Of a DNA stretch of 64,000 nucleotides, positions 47,801 through 63,996 are shown in pieces. Numbering within the stretch: position 1 is the stretch's first letter; every line of letters starts with the position of its first letter. The notes under the pieces are model-generated. The model was not told where the DNA came from, made no database searches, and worked only from the letters and a program-made list of their open reading frames with translations. Where the stretch lies: contig CM055738.1 of NCBI GenBank assembly GCA_029465975.1, positions 4,818,247 through 4,882,246 of the forward strand, read 5' to 3'. The DNA comes from Dallia pectoralis (taxonomy: Eukaryota > Chordata > Actinopteri > Esociformes > Umbridae). Made by a program: the position numbers and the translations under genes.

Positions 47801-48032
47801 TACAGCTATTCGACCCCGTGACTAAGACCTCATTATCTGATGAGCCCACTCAAGCTCAGTCCGGACCCACATGAGTCACCTCCAGTCTGGAATCAAAGCT
47901 GGAATTGGTTTCCTGCTTTCCAGTTAAGCCTCCGATGCTGCAAAACAATCACAATGAATCGATGACTAGATGAGTTTATTACAACCCTGTCCACTTTGTC
48001 ACTGTTACAACATTCACCATTATGATCTGTAT

Positions 48033-48171
48033 TCTCTAGTAAACTGGTCCTCTCTTCCCACCAAACGTTAGACTGACGGGTAACAACCTATAAGTCTTTC
48101 CTCTCTAGTAAACTGGTCCTCACTTCCCACCAAACGTTAGACTGACGGGTAACAACCTATAAGTCTTTCCT
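48033..48171. repeat. 69-bp tandem duplication
   Basis: Two copies starting CTCTAGTAAACTGGTCCTC, 69 bp apart, differing by one base (CTCTTCC versus CACTTCC). A recent duplication. Confidence 0.93.
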
Positions 48172-50205
48172 CTGCAAATCACCACCTTTCTTCAGCTAGC
48201 TCTTAAACCTCTGCCGGCCCAGAAGACATCTGTGCTCTGGTAGATGGCTCACTCTCATCACTCCTAAAGTAAAAACGTCATTCTTTTCAGTTATCTGCTG
48301 CCAGAGACTAGAACGAATAAGAAAATACTCCCACACTTAAATCACACTTCACGGTGTCATAAACAAATAGTCTGAACTGCTTCTGCACATTAATAACATA
48401 ATACTAATTACATTGTAATATGAACCACAACGCATTTATCTATATTTTTATAACTTCATAGATGTTTCTTATTGGTATTACTCTAATAATATCTTACCTA
48501 CTTCATAGCACATTGTGTTCCTGATTGCATATTCGCATAATTGAGTGTTGTCATACATTTTTAATTGCTTCTCAGTCGGCTCACCTGGTTAGACAATGTT
48601 GAACTAAACCAGAAAGATTTCAAACGTCCTACCTTCATGGTAAAAAGGTTCTCGAACGGGAAAAGCAGATTTCGTTTAAGAGTTCTTCTGTCCAGTGTTC
48701 GTCTTCTTTTGCCCCCCTCAATCTATTTTTTTATTGGCCTGTCTTTAATAATGTTTTTTTTTCCCGTTGGCTCCATCATGGAGTCGCCCATTCACAATAG
48801 ATATTGGTGTTTTTCAGGTACTATTAAATTAAGCTGCCTGTTGTGGACCTTTGAGGCGTCTTTTTCTCAAACTATTCCATTTCCAGTAACAGTAGTCATT
48901 AGCCACATTAACAGTGTCTACACAGTATTTCCAATCAACTGAATGTTATTTTAATGAAAAGAAAAATGTATTTTCTTTAAAAAAACACGAACATTTCAAA
49001 GTCACCCAAACCCTTGAATGGGTGTCCACACAAACACACTCACAAACACACACTCACATACACATCTCTCCCACACAGAAGTGGTCACATAGTGCCTGAC
49101 TAACATCACAGCTCTTCTCTGTTAGAGGAAGTGAGTGGTCTGTTCACACTGCTGCCAGGTTTCACCCCCCGGACATAAGACTTATCAAGCAGCCATATTA
49201 ATCTTCTGATCATATGGATCAATTGACATGTTCATGCTCTGGTCACTTTCCATTTACATGTAATGCACATTAGTATATCTTAATGTATCCATTTATATGC
49301 ACCACTACACTTATATTTATAGATTTCGATTCAAATTGTCCATCGTCCCCATTTCTACACTGGCTACAATTGCTATTAGTTGTTCTCGTATGTATATATC
49401 TGAAATTATTTTAAATATTTTTTATTTTTGCTTTCATACAAAAAAATTATATATTTTGATTTCATTTTTTTGTAAATTATAACTGCGTAGATGTCACCTG
49501 CCATTTCACAGAGCGAAGCAATGTTATCAAGTTTATTTGACTAATATAAAACATTGAGCTCCTTATGCAGTTTCCCATTCGCCCGTTTCTGTTCAGGGTG
49601 ACGGAGGGGAGGGTCCTTCCTTCACAATTAATTAAAAGAGACTACAGTCCTGGAGGATCCTGGGTAAAACTGTGGGGTGTCCATTGTTTAGTCACCTGTT
49701 CACCCTTTCCATTGTCACAAAACTCCAACCTGTCATTAAAGCTTACTCATCGCACCAGCCGAAGAGCTAATTCACCTATTTATATTTATATATGCAAAAC
49801 CCCTTGCCTCCCATTAAAACAATGCAAATTAAATTGAATCACCTTGTTAATTTGTCGCTTTCTCCCGAACCCCCAAGACGGTTGCGGATTTCGAACTCGC
49901 CGATTTAGTCACACGCGACTGAGTGTTGGGAAATGACGATAACACGTTGAGCTGATAACGTTGATGAAAGAGGCCCTCGTCAGTACAAAGAGGATGAGGA
50001 AGGAAATGTGTGTATGTTGGTGTGTTCATGCAGGTGTCAGCGTGTGTCGCCTAGGAATCTGTCGGCCTGCCTGCTCATTAATATCTCTTCCGGGTCACTA
50101 AAGTTTCTTGACACCTACAATGCAAACCTGTTCTGATGGGCTGGGAGATGGGCTGGCCTGCTTCACGGCGTCATCGAACATCTTTCAGATATGTCGGTTT
50201 CGAAA
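48172..50205. other. Unique AT-rich DNA
   Basis: Single-copy sequence. A possible tRNA-derived segment near 49,862-49,980 is listed separately. No exon supported. Confidence 0.5.
49862..49980 (-). mobile_element. Possible tRNA-derived (SINE-like) fragment
   Basis: On the minus strand, ATCAGCTCAACGTGTTATCG is loosely like a Pol III A box, and GGCGAGTTCGAAATCC, about 55 nt further on, is loosely like a B box (GGTTCGANTCC). The region does not fold into a clear cloverleaf and lacks an evident tail, so it is not called a tRNA gene. The evidence is weak. Confidence 0.25.
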
Positions 50206-50592
50206 TGTCAGATACGGCAGATATGTCAGATCTGTTCGATATGTCAGGTCCGGCAGATATGTCAGATCCGTCAGATATCTCAGATCAGGCAGATATGTCA
50301 GATCCGTCAGATATCTCAGATCAGGCAGATATGTCAGATCTGTCAGATATCTCAGGTCCGGCAGATATGTCAGATCCGTCAGATATCTCAGATCAGGCAG
50401 ATATGTCAGATCTGTCAGATATCTCAGGTCCGGCAGATATGTCAGATCCGTCAGATATCTCAGATCAGGCAGATATGTCAGATCTGTCAGATATCTCAGG
50501 TCCGTCCGATATGTCAGATCTGTCAGATATCTCAGATCTGTTCGATATGTCAAATCTGTCAGATATGTCAGATCCGGCAGATATGTCAGAGA
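50206..50592. repeat. 18-bp minisatellite with 36/108-bp higher-order pattern
   Basis: GATATGTCAGATCCGTCA / GATATCTCAGATCAGGCA-type units, about 21 copies. The order (ATGTCAGATCCG, ATCTCAGATCAGG, ATGTCAGATCTG, ATCTCAGGTCCGG) recurs, so larger blocks were duplicated. GATATC and AGATCT palindromes recur in the array. All three forward frames are open through it. Confidence 0.94.
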
Positions 50593-53245
50593 CATTCCAA
50601 CCGATTCACTTGTTCGGCACAAAGCCCTTATTTTCTCACCTCCCGAGATAGCGGTTTAGTATCCAACTATGGTAGGGATCGATATAGACGGCACTGAGAC
50701 GTCCACCGAGGCGTGGAACCTCCCATGGCGTCAGCACGTGGGAGCATGTGCTCTGATATGCCTCTATGCCTCAGTGGGGGACGAGATCTCTCCAAGTCAC
50801 TCCTGGTCTCTCCCATTGAAACACGCCACATTGACACCTGGCTGTGTGTGCAGAGGACGGGAGTCCAGGTTTTGGGGGGGCGGGGGCTGTCTGGCGGGGG
50901 GGTCAGGATAGGAGGGAGGACGGATTCACTGCTGGCTCATCGGGGGGTCCATTAAACTGGGCGTGCTGGGCCCTAATGATGTCAGACTGACCTCAAAAGC
51001 AGACACGGGGTGTGTAATGATGAGATATCGCCACGGCAACGGGGTGAGTGACAGCTCCAAGCCCGGGCGATGACAGCGTGAGGTGAATGTGGGGCGGGGC
51101 CTGTGGATGTCTGTTTGATTGATGCCTACCGGGCCTGAGGACTTTATGGTCCATTTGGGCTCCTGTAGACGGTACAGAGAGTGCTGACAGACTCCTAGTG
51201 CAGGCTTTCTCGCACGTCTCTCAAATGTTTCTTATTGGCCAGTTTTCTTCTGGTCGGGCCCGGAGGGTGGGGCGCAAAGATGATTGATACTCACTTTTTA
51301 ATTCGAAACACACCGTTTTTTATATTGTAAATTTGGATATTACCCTAAGATTTTACATTGGTTTCATTAATAGATATTAATAACAGATATTAATAATGTG
51401 GTCCACTATCAAATTCCAATGTTTTTTTTATGACACATTGTGGGTATCAGAATTATGGTTATCAGGTTATTTGATAAAAAATTCTCATCTTAATGAGCAC
51501 ACCTTAATAACACAAAAACAGGTGAAATCGTAGTTCTCACACACACACACACACACACACCCCCACACACACACACGTGACTAAACACATTCACTTTGTG
51601 AATGTCTAATAAAGCTAATCTGAACAGCAACTTAGTTCTCACTCGGTGAAGCAGAGAGCTCAGTTAGCGGTTATCATAGCAGCTAGCGTTTTTGACACGA
51701 GGAGCCTCACGCTGAATAGGGTCCATTTGTGGCTAACAGCTGAGACGCTCACTAATGGAAGTCACAGGGCCGATTGTACAGTAGCTTCGTCATTAAAAAA
51801 GAGATCCAGTCAATGCCAGCCAATTACTGAAGACTCTGGGTGATCGATGGCATCTAAAGCGTTGTGACAAAAGACTACCGATTACCAGCTGAGAGAGAAG
51901 AGAAAATTACAGAGATATCGAAATAACAGGGCCAATAACATTGTATTTGTAACTATTATAATTATAATAATTCGTTATTTAATTAAATAATTCTGTTGGT
52001 CTCTTTTCCCTTAGTAAATGTTATAATAAAGCTTGTGTAATTTAGTGCTGTGTAGTCAATGACATTTCCTTAACAGGCCTCACAAAATCATCCAGACAAA
52101 AGTTTTAACACATTCTCCCATTCACTTAAAATACTCGGGAAGGTCCCTGATAACCAAGTTGAAAATATAACGTAAGGCTAATGGAATGAACAGTTCTGTG
52201 TGACAGAGTATATCAACAAACATTTTCGAAAAAAACGAAATATGCAACACAGAAGGGCGGTGCCATGCTGCAGAACCACCAGCCCGACAGGCTGAGGGAA
52301 ACCTGGAACCTGGAGGGAAACCTGGAACGAAACCTGGAACCTGGAGGGGAACCTGGAACCTGGAGGGAAACCAAGAGTCACTGGTTTGGTTTCTGGGCAA
52401 AAAGGGTGTTGGCTGCGGGTGGTTCTCTCAGCGCCATGACAACAGGTCTCCGCCACAGAGGGCTTAGCGGAGATGTCGCCGTGGTGAATCATAAGTAGCG
52501 TAGAACAGCGTCGAGTTGGAGCGATGTGAGCTCTGTGTTGGTTGCTGTCCGCAGGTGCGCTGTAGCCCCGGGGCTCCACGCTAAACAAACGAGTTCTGCA
52601 TAGTCAGGTGACACATGAACATTTCCAACCAATGAATCATTTCTCTTTAGGTGTAAACACGACGTGTGTGTGCAGGTAGGAATATTGTTACACCAATTAG
52701 TAGTTAAGGAACAATGTTAGTTAATGTCTAAATATTGGTAGGTGTTGTACGTTTTATTACACACCTCGAGGGGTCCTGAAAGTAAAGTTGATAAATAATG
52801 CCATAACAATAATGTACATTCTAAAACAATTGCATTTGTATGTTTAAACCAATTGGATTTCTGAGGATTAAAGGTTTTACCACAGAGCGTCTGTCACATT
52901 CCATCCAGTAGTTCAAACACAAGCGCACAAGTTCCCAAATGTGTCGCTGCTCTTGTGTTCACTCATTTTATATCAATAATACATTTGCTGAAATGTCCTC
53001 TGGATATAGTCATTAAAGACGTAGTCAGGACACATTCAATGGAATCATTTGTAACACGCGCTGTAAGTGGAACTTGTAAAACATAGAAAAAACAATTACT
53101 TAAGAGTGATTAAGAATTGGACCGCTGTAGAGGTCAGGTTGTTTCCATGATACAGACCTAACCTGGAACATACATGAACAAACAACAATACCGTAACTCC
53201 AATTCACTAGGGATCTATTAAGCATCTACATTGGAATCCACATTC
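50593..53245. other. Unique DNA with short CA, G-rich and small duplicated parts
   Basis: Single-copy sequence. It contains a G-rich segment (50,871-50,921), a CA run (about 51,540-51,576) and a small ACCTGGAACCTGGAGGG repeat (52,299-52,372, four or five copies). No exon supported. Confidence 0.5.
50871..50921 (+). other. G-quadruplex-prone segment
   Basis: Runs of 7, 5, 7 and 3 G within about 50 bp on the plus strand, separated by short loops (one is 9 nt). It fits a G-quadruplex pattern with one long loop. Confidence 0.4.
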
Positions 53246-53975
53246 AAATCCAATAGGAATACAATTAGAACCCAATAAGAACGCAATAAGAATCCACATT
53301 AAAATCCAATAGGAATACAATTAGAACCCAATAAGAACTCTGCAAGGGCCCAATAAGAATCCACATTAGAATCCAAAAGGAATCCACATTAGAATCCAAC
53401 AAGAACCCAATAAGAATTCACATTACAATCCAATAGGAATCCAATTAGAACCCAACGAGAACCCAATAAGAATCCACATTAAAATCCAATAGGAATACAA
53501 TTAGAACTGAATAAGAACTCTGCAAGAACCCAATAAGAATCCACATTAGAATCCAAAAGGAATCCACATCAGAACCCAACAAGAACCCAATAAGAATCCA
53601 CATTACAATCCAATAGGAATCCAATTAGAACCAAACAAGAACCCAATAAGAATCCACATTAGAATTAAATAGGAATCCAATAAGAACCCAATAAGAACCC
53701 AATAAGAATCCACTTTACAATCCAATAGAAATCCAATAGGAATCCAATAAGAACCCAACAAGAACCCAATAAGAATCCACATTAGAGTCCAATAGAAATC
53801 CAATAGGAATCCAATAAGAACCCAATAGTAATCCACATTAGAATTCAATAGAAATCTACATTAGAACCCAATAGTAATCCACATTAGAATTCAATAGAAA
53901 TCTACATTAGAACCCAATAGTAATCCAATAAGAATCCACATAGAACCCACATTAGAATTCACATCAGAATCCGAT
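53246..53975. repeat. Irregular 9-10 bp minisatellite (AATCCAATAGG / AACCCAATAAG)
   Basis: Repeated words AATCCAATAGGAATCCAATA, GAACCCAATAAGAATCCACA and TTAGAATCC in variable order, with a larger block of about 170-190 bp repeated at about 53,270 and 53,450. Degenerate compared with the other arrays, so probably older. Confidence 0.88.
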
Positions 53976-55275
53976 GACAGATGTTTTAGAACAATGCAAT
54001 AATTATCTTAAAATTCCTAAAGGATGTGTGGGCAAAACAAATATGCCGTTGTGCATATTTGACCTGGCTTCTATACAGTAGGCCTTCACTACCAAATTGA
54101 AGTGAAACAGTGAAGAACAGTGCTGTTGAAATAAAGCCTGGAAATCGATTGCAAAATGCATCTCCAGAAGTCTCATAGATCATCTGTAAAAGAGGTTTCT
54201 GGTCTCAGTGGGACTTCAGTGTTGAATATGAATTAATTAGATTGGATTAATTGTTTGCTATATCTGAGAAGCAAAGTGTGCTTGTGTTCGGGTTTTCAAG
54301 TGTTCAGGCGTGAACTGCTTATCAGTCATGGTTTCTGCAACCAATAGACAGCCTGTGAAGAATGCACTGGTCCAAACGGATGGTTTGGAGTTCTGCCCAC
54401 TCCTCAGTCAAAAACCAGCCTAATTTAAGAAGACTATACGTTAGGCTTTTTACTGATCCATTTATTTTGTGCCGATTCAATATATTTGCCCCACGGGTCT
54501 AATAGACACAAATTATTTAACGTGTGCACTTTCAACAGAATTCAACAACTCAAATGATTGTCTCACAAACAAAAAGGTTCCTCAAAGGCCTTTTGTAAAT
54601 GTGGTATTTGGCGAACGTTTTTCACATCTAAATAGCCTGTCAATGGTGCTCATGGTATAACCACTACAAAAGAGGAGTACTTCAATTTGAACTGCGTTTT
54701 GAAACAATGGGTCCAATCAGTTTAGTTTTAGAGTTAGGTTAAAGACAGAAAAACACTATACAGTTTCTTGTTTCTCTGACTAGGATCGTAACCAAGATCA
54801 CGTTACTCAGTTTGAGTAATCCAAATTATTTAAATGACACTACGCACTAAACCTCGATGACTTTACAATTACCTTTGACCTTAACCTATCCCAAAGGCAA
54901 AACATTAAACCTTACTGGTAATTCCTAAACCTAGGTCATCAAATTTCAACAACTTGCCCATTTGTAAGTTTTACACTAAACCTAACCCTAACTAAGCATG
55001 CATCGTCATGGCGATGATGACAAAGGACCGTTATGGGAGGGGCTGTTATCGGCTTATGAATAATAATTTAATTTGATCGTTTATTGTTTTTTGTTTGAGA
55101 TTTGTTGAAATGAATTGCCCTTTTATATCTTAGACCAGTAAACATCCAAATATTCCCACGTTTCTACGATGGCAAACCAGAGCATGTAAATGTTTTTCTT
55201 ATAACAGAGTGTGAGGTCCAGTAGTGGAGACCGACAGCTATTCAAACAGGCTCAAAACAACACAGGCAGGCGACA
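53976..55275. other. Unique DNA downstream of ephrin-B2, nothing recognised
   Basis: Intergenic single-copy sequence past the inferred 3' end of the ephrin-B2 transcript. No gene seen. Confidence 0.5.
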
Positions 55276-58200
55276 TGTCCATAGGAAAAACATTTTATTG
55301 AAAAACATTTTCAGTTTGTAACAGACTGGTGGAATGTGTGTCATTTTTCCTCACTTTCGTTTCTTTCGTTTTTGAATGCTTAACCATTTCAACGGCCGGG
55401 CCATCTCAAACTGCAAGGGGAGGGACCGGAGGTGTGGTCACCAGAAAAACCGGACAGAACTAACGAAACCAGGATAGGCAGACAAACGAACAACACAATC
55501 ATAATACTGTGTTACTTAAAAACTGGACAAATCAGATCAAATCAAAATGGAAGGAAAAAACAAAATCAATAAATATTTATGGTACACACTTATGGCACAA
55601 ATATGCAGCAGTTGGTTTGGCAACTTTATCTTTCAATTTTTTTTAAACCAGATTTCCATGGGAACAGTGCAAAAGGGGGTGTGTGGGAGGACACGGGCTT
55701 TTCAACGAGCGCTAGCTAAAATACATTGCAAAAATTCAAATTTTTATACAAAACATCTTACTTTAAGAGTTTATAAAAAAATGTTTTATTGGGATTTTGT
55801 CATTATTTACACAAGCTATTTACCAAAAAAATTAGTATGCTCTGTTTTGCTGACGGGCGATCCGCTTTCATGTATTTTTTTCCCCGTTAACTTTGCTAAA
55901 AAGGTGAATAAGGCTATCGTAACAACCCAGGATCCATAAACAATACAAACATTCATGTATTTACAGTTTCTTACCTACAGAACGGTGCAAAATTACTGCG
56001 TCAGGTGACCAAGGGCTGACCAATACGAGCAAGGCATTTTACAGTAGCCTGAAGTACTTGTCATAGACACATTTTTAACATCCTCTCAACATTGCTCCAA
56101 CCTTGTATGCAAAAGACACAGAGATAATATATCCAACCGAGCAATGGTAGGAGACTGTCAGAAATGTTGGCTAAGATAAAGACATCAGATTCAAAGAAAC
56201 TAATAAGATTGTCATATTCTGCCGCATTCAGACAGCAACTAAACAGCAATTTGTTTGTGATTTCTAGTGTGTGTGTGTTTTTTTTAGCCTTTTCTTTAGA
56301 AATTGCTCAGGTTCATTTCATTTGAAAATGTGTATTTTTTCACAGTTTACCTTGGAACTACGGCACACAAATCACTGGAGAGGAAAAAAAAGATTTAAAA
56401 CAATACTACAAATAAAATAAAAGCAGGCTCGCGTGACACACTTTTGCTAGTTTTGTTTTTGTTTCATTTGTTGTTACATCTCTCAGTGGTTTAAGAACAC
56501 TTTCCATAGGTGTCGATTTTTCTTAAAAAAATAAATAAAAATTGCATATTTGCAGATATTGTAGCCTCTTAGAGGCACAAACCTCAGGTCATAAAAGGCT
56601 TGGCTTTTAAGTGAAATTTGATGTTCTTAATGAACGAATGGGAGAATGATTGTGATGAGGAGAAGATGCACGTCTGGCCGCGGTGGAAGTCCAAATGTAC
56701 CAATGATTTTCCTTAGTTTTTAAATATATGTGAATACACATGCCTCACTGGACATACTGAGGAGGCGCACACACTCAACACACACACACACAGACACACA
56801 CAGACAGAACCACATGGTCGAATGAAGGGACTATGGAGCAACAGAATTATCGTGGGAAACGTCCCATGCTCCTTTGGGAGGTGCTACAGTAAGGGAGTGA
56901 GGGACACACTGATGGTCTGACTCGTGATACTGGTTAGGCTATTTTAGGTCCGGTGACGTTCTCACCCTTTTGACATGCGTCTGGCGGCCGTTCTCTTCTC
57001 AGGCTCTAGACCCGGGTCTCGGGAGAAGGCTTTTGGGTTGGTGGTTATGAAAAGGCGGGACACTATGGGTGAAGTAGTTATCAAATAATCCAAACTCTAG
57101 CTTGCATAATGTGCACTTTGATACCATCATATATTAATGTTAACCTCTAAATAGTGCCTCTCTCCGACAAACACGTGTGCTCTATGTGGCTAGCATAAAT
57201 AAATTCTGGGGGGTTTTTGTTGTGGTTTTGAAATGTCCTCCTTTAAATGTCCATCTATATTTTGTTACACTACAAAAAATGAGAGTAAAAAACGGCGAAA
57301 AACAAACTCACAATATGAAAATGCTAAAGACGATAACTTAGAACCAGTGACAATGCGCTCCGATGTCCCTGTGCTTTTACGTTTGTGGAGCACTGGGCCG
57401 TCCCAGGGAGAAGACAATACGGTACCGAGAGCTGTTCCAGCCAGGGTCCTGGGCGAAGTCGGCCCGACCCGGGCGTATCTTAGCCTGTCACTAAAACTGC
57501 AGCAGTAAGGCAGGTCGGAATATCTTATAGACGGTACTCCGGGCTCACTAACACCCATTCATGTTGAAGAGCTCCATCCATGGAAAGCTAACTACAGCTC
57601 TCGCTACAACGCTCCTTTATTAACGGGACAGCGTGGGGCTATGGGACTTCCCCCAGTAGCACCCTGTGTTCTGGTGGACGGCCCGGGGGGAGGGGCCTGA
57701 GGTGTAAAAAGTGCTGCTTTCGGGTCGCCCCAGGTCCTCCACCCTTCCCAGAAGCTGATTGGCTAGCCCAGACCCCACGGGGGGAGGTAGTAGGAGCACC
57801 CTATCCCCTGATTGGATGGAGCCCGAATAGAAATTCTGCTTCAGTCACATCACCATCTGGCTCCTCACGTCCGGCTCTCTGCTCTCCTAATCTGGGCTGC
57901 GGTGTGTGTTTCTGTGTTGGTGTACGTGGGCGGGTTTAAAAAAGACAAGTTGAACAATGCCAGGAATGAAAACCAAAAAAGAAACTCAGAAGAACCAACA
58001 GTATGACACAACAAAAGGGAATCAGGGGTTTTTTGTTTTCTGAATTTTTCTTTTCAAGTAACAACTGTGACGAATCGTGACACGAGAAAACAATGACAGA
58101 AAGCCGGCTGGTAACTAGTAAGAGGACCCGGTCACTAGGGCTGAGTGGGTGTTTGGGTGGTGATGTGGAGATGGGATAATGTCAATGTGTCAGTCAGCGT

Positions 58201-58822
58201 AGTCCCAGAGTGGATATTTCAAAATCCCTCATGTCTTTTCCGCTCCCGTCATTCCGACCACAGAGTGTCTCTGGCAGGTAAGCAGAGCGCCTTCCTGCCA
58301 TCACCGGTTAGTGGTCGGCCCCTTCCCTCCCGTTTCCTCTTCTCCTCTCTCTGTCTCCCTCTGTCTTTTCTCCTCACGTTCCCAGCGCTAGTCTCTCTCC
58401 CTGTCGGGGACCCAACGCCTTAGCACTCTCCTGTTTCCTTTCAACCTGTCCATCATAATCCAAAACGAACAAGCGTCGGAGCGCCCGTCCCCCCCGTGTC
58501 TCCGTCCGTCCGTTTGTCCAAACTCGGAAACGCGTTCGCTCGGGACCCTCCAGCCTTGGGCGGCCCCAGACGTGGTCCCAGGGGAACGCCAGCGGCTTCA
58601 GCCGAAATTCTCCGGCAACGTACAATGATCACCACAACAGCAAGTAGGGAAATCGAACAACGGGAGGACCAAGGGAGTAGAGCCAAGGGAGGAGAGCCAG
58701 GGGACGAGAGCCAGGGGACGAGAGAGAGCGTTCCGGGGTGGGGAGGTGTTGGGGGGGCGATCACAGAGGAGCGGTGCCTGACCGGTCCAAAGCTGCCCAG
58801 CGGGGGGTGGGGGGGGCCGGGC
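55276..58822 (-). other. Ephrin-B2 3' untranslated region (inferred extent)
   Basis: The region from the TGA stop to a canonical AATAAA (55,294-55,299) is free of the minisatellites that dominate the rest of the window. It has only one CA run (about 56,777-56,802). Long ephrin-B2 3' UTRs of over 3 kb are known in mammals, so about 3.5 kb is plausible. AATAAA words at 55,785-55,790 and 57,616-57,621 offer shorter alternative ends. The boundary is inferred and no transcript was seen. Confidence 0.55.
55294..55299 (-). promoter_or_regulatory. Inferred distal polyadenylation signal of ephrin-B2
   Basis: Minus-strand AATAAA in the context GTTTTTCAATAAAATG, with a cleavage site expected 10-25 nt further left. 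Confidence 0.5.
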
Positions 58823-61297
<2,475 letters not shown>

Positions 61298-63070
61298 CTG
61301 AAGAAAAGATGAGAGAGAGAGAGAGAAGGTTAGCATTAGCCACTGTGCTAACACATCAACGGACACATCGATATAACAGTTACTAGTGACATATGCACAT
61401 AAAGCCTGTATCGGGCTAGCCAACGCTTTTTAAAGACCTTGGGGAAATACTGTAACAAGGAAGTGATTTCCTCTTAATAAAACGCTCCAATCCACCGCCC
61501 CACTATGCGAGTCGTTCCACACCGCTGCCAGAACGCTCCACAAAGCCGGCGCCTGAGAGCCAATTAGCTTGAGTAACTGTGCCTGTAATACCTGTAACTC
61601 TGCTGACGAGCCCAGAGGAAACGGCAGTCACAGAGAGACGGAGGAACCAGCACAATGGACGACAACAATGGGCGGCCATTTTGGATTTTTGCTGAGTCAC
61701 AGAAAAGTCGGCATCGGCTTATCGGACACAAACAGATACTCTGGAGAGCGCTACGACGACGCTGACACAACCAGGCTACTGGACACAAAACTCAAACACG
61801 ACTGCTGACGGGCAGAAGAAAAACAGATCGGCACGGAGAATGACGAATAAAACAAAGAGGAGGGGTAATAAACAATCGCAGGAAAATAAAACGGGCTCGT
61901 GGTTTTGTTTTCCACCGAGGGCACGATGTAAGAAGAACGAAAACAACTGATGTACTAAAAGAATGGACGGTGGTGATGAATATTGCAATAACCCGTGAAA
62001 ATAAAACAGCTTAAAGGACTTGAGAAAGTGTTTAAACAGCGGCGAGATGCAAGAGCAGCAGTTGTGAAGTGCCCTAAAGCCCGTGTTACAGCTGAGCCGA
62101 CGGAAACAGATGTGAGACGCGGGGTGATGGGGGGTGATGGGTGGGGGGCGTTCGTGGATGAGTTGGGAGGAGGCTCAAAATAGGCTCCTAAACAGCTGCT
62201 GAGAGGCCTTTTATTAAATATGGAAAAGCAGATTAGAGAATAACATTATAACGCTGAACACAGACGCGGCCCAGACGGGTCACTCAGGAAGTGTCAGACA
62301 CGGGTTCTGGGGACACTCGACTCTGTGGGCGGAGCCGTGGCCTCAGTATTTGGCACAGTCTCTCTCTGCTGGGCTCCATGGTGCCCCTAGAGGAGGCAGG
62401 GAGAACTGCGCGTGGAGGGGAGCAGGAGAGGGGGATTGTGGTCTATCAGGTCAGTAACATGGAGGATAACGAGCTGCCAGGGCTTAGCGGGTTGGCCTGC
62501 TGCCAGTGTGCAGTGGTCCACATTCCCCCCATCACTCTGTTTAATACCCCCCCACCCCCCCTCCCCCCCGCACCGCCCACTGCCAAGAGTCCCACCTCCC
62601 CAACTCCTCCCCCCTGCCCATAATATCATAATGGTTTTAGTTTAGTATAGGGTTATAACTAAATGTTTTAGAGGGGACGATGGCAGAATTGCTTAAGCCT
62701 CTCAGAGGTTCACAGGTTTCCAAGCCTAGGACACCGTTTTTATTTATTTCATTCATGACACAAGTGGCCGTTTTTTAATGGACCGTAACAGAACCAGCCA
62801 GGAACCCGGACAACGGTTTAATTTGTTGGTCCATTCGCGGCGTTGCCTCGGGTAGGCTGGCAGGCCGGTCTGGTCAGGAAGCCACCGGGAATATCAGCCG
62901 GTCTGCCTGGCTGTGCCGCGCTGAGCTGCTTGGCAGAAGGAGCTAGCAGCTAGCGCTAATCCCTGTGTAAAAGGAGCATCGGGGAGGATAGGCTTCGCTC
63001 ATACATGCCCCTCACAAATGGATTTACTTCCACCACCAGGGCCTTACAGAGCACAGATAAGACTTAGCTA

Positions 63071-63530
63071 GGAGGAGATGAGAGAGGGAGAGAGGAGAGA
63101 GGGAGAGAGGAGAGAGGGAGAGAGGAGCGAGAGAGGGAGAGAGGAGAGAGGAGGGAGGGAGAGAGGAGCGAGAGAGGGAGAGGGAGAGAGGAGAGAGGGA
63201 GAGAGGAGAGAGGGAGAGAGGAGCAAGAGAAGGAGGGAGAGAGAGGAGAGAGGGGGGAGGAGAGAGGGAGAGAGGAGCGAGAGAGGGAGAGAAGGAGAGA
63301 GGGAGAGAGGAGAGAGGAGAGAGGGAGAGAGGAGAGAGAGAGGGAGAGAGGGAGAGGAGAGAGGGAGAGAGGGGAGGGAGGGAGAGAGGAGCGAGAGAGG
63401 GAGAGAGAGAGAGAAGGAGAGAGGGAGAGAGGAAGAGATGGAGGGGAGAGGAGAGAGGGAGAGAGGAGAGAGGGAGAGAGGAGAGAGAGAGGGAGAGATG
63501 GAGGGGAGAGGAGAGAGAGGGGATAAAAGA
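63071..63530 (+). repeat. 460-bp GA-rich polypurine tract
   Basis: Almost only A and G on the plus strand (GAGAGAGGGAGAGAGGAG-type words), interrupted by a few C and T. Loose period 14-22. In the efnb2 transcript it is CU-rich. Mirror-symmetric GA tracts of this type can form H-DNA triplexes. Confidence 0.9.
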
Positions 63531-63951
63531 AAGATATAGATTATTCCATCATGGCTAAAGATGAGATTGCTGCTCCACCAAGCCGGGAGTAATAAAAAAG
63601 TATGAGATTGAGAGCGAACGAGAGGCAGAACATTCTGTGGGACTTGTCGCCTTTCGTTCAGGCCACATTCACTCATGTCCTTGTGAATTCAGGAGGCCAT
63701 TTTGCCACGATAACTCTTTCACCTGTCACTTAGGGTGTGTGAGGGCTGTGGCCAGGTCCAATCACAGTCTTCTGTGTTAAATCATAAAGTTAGCACACAC
63801 ACACACTCCAGATAGCAGATAGGAGTGACATCTCTCCACACCAATCACAAATAGCACTAAGCGTGGTCAAACATAACCTGCTTTAAAAGCTTCTCTGATT
63901 TCAGACAGTAACCGACAGAAGTAGCACTAATAAAAGTAGCAAATCATCTTT

Positions 63952-63955
<4 letters not shown>

Positions 63956-63996
<41 letters not shown>

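Noticed and set aside
55547..55939. 130-codon plus-strand frame
   Set aside because: It lies antisense to the inferred ephrin-B2 3' UTR and has AT-rich composition with no domain.
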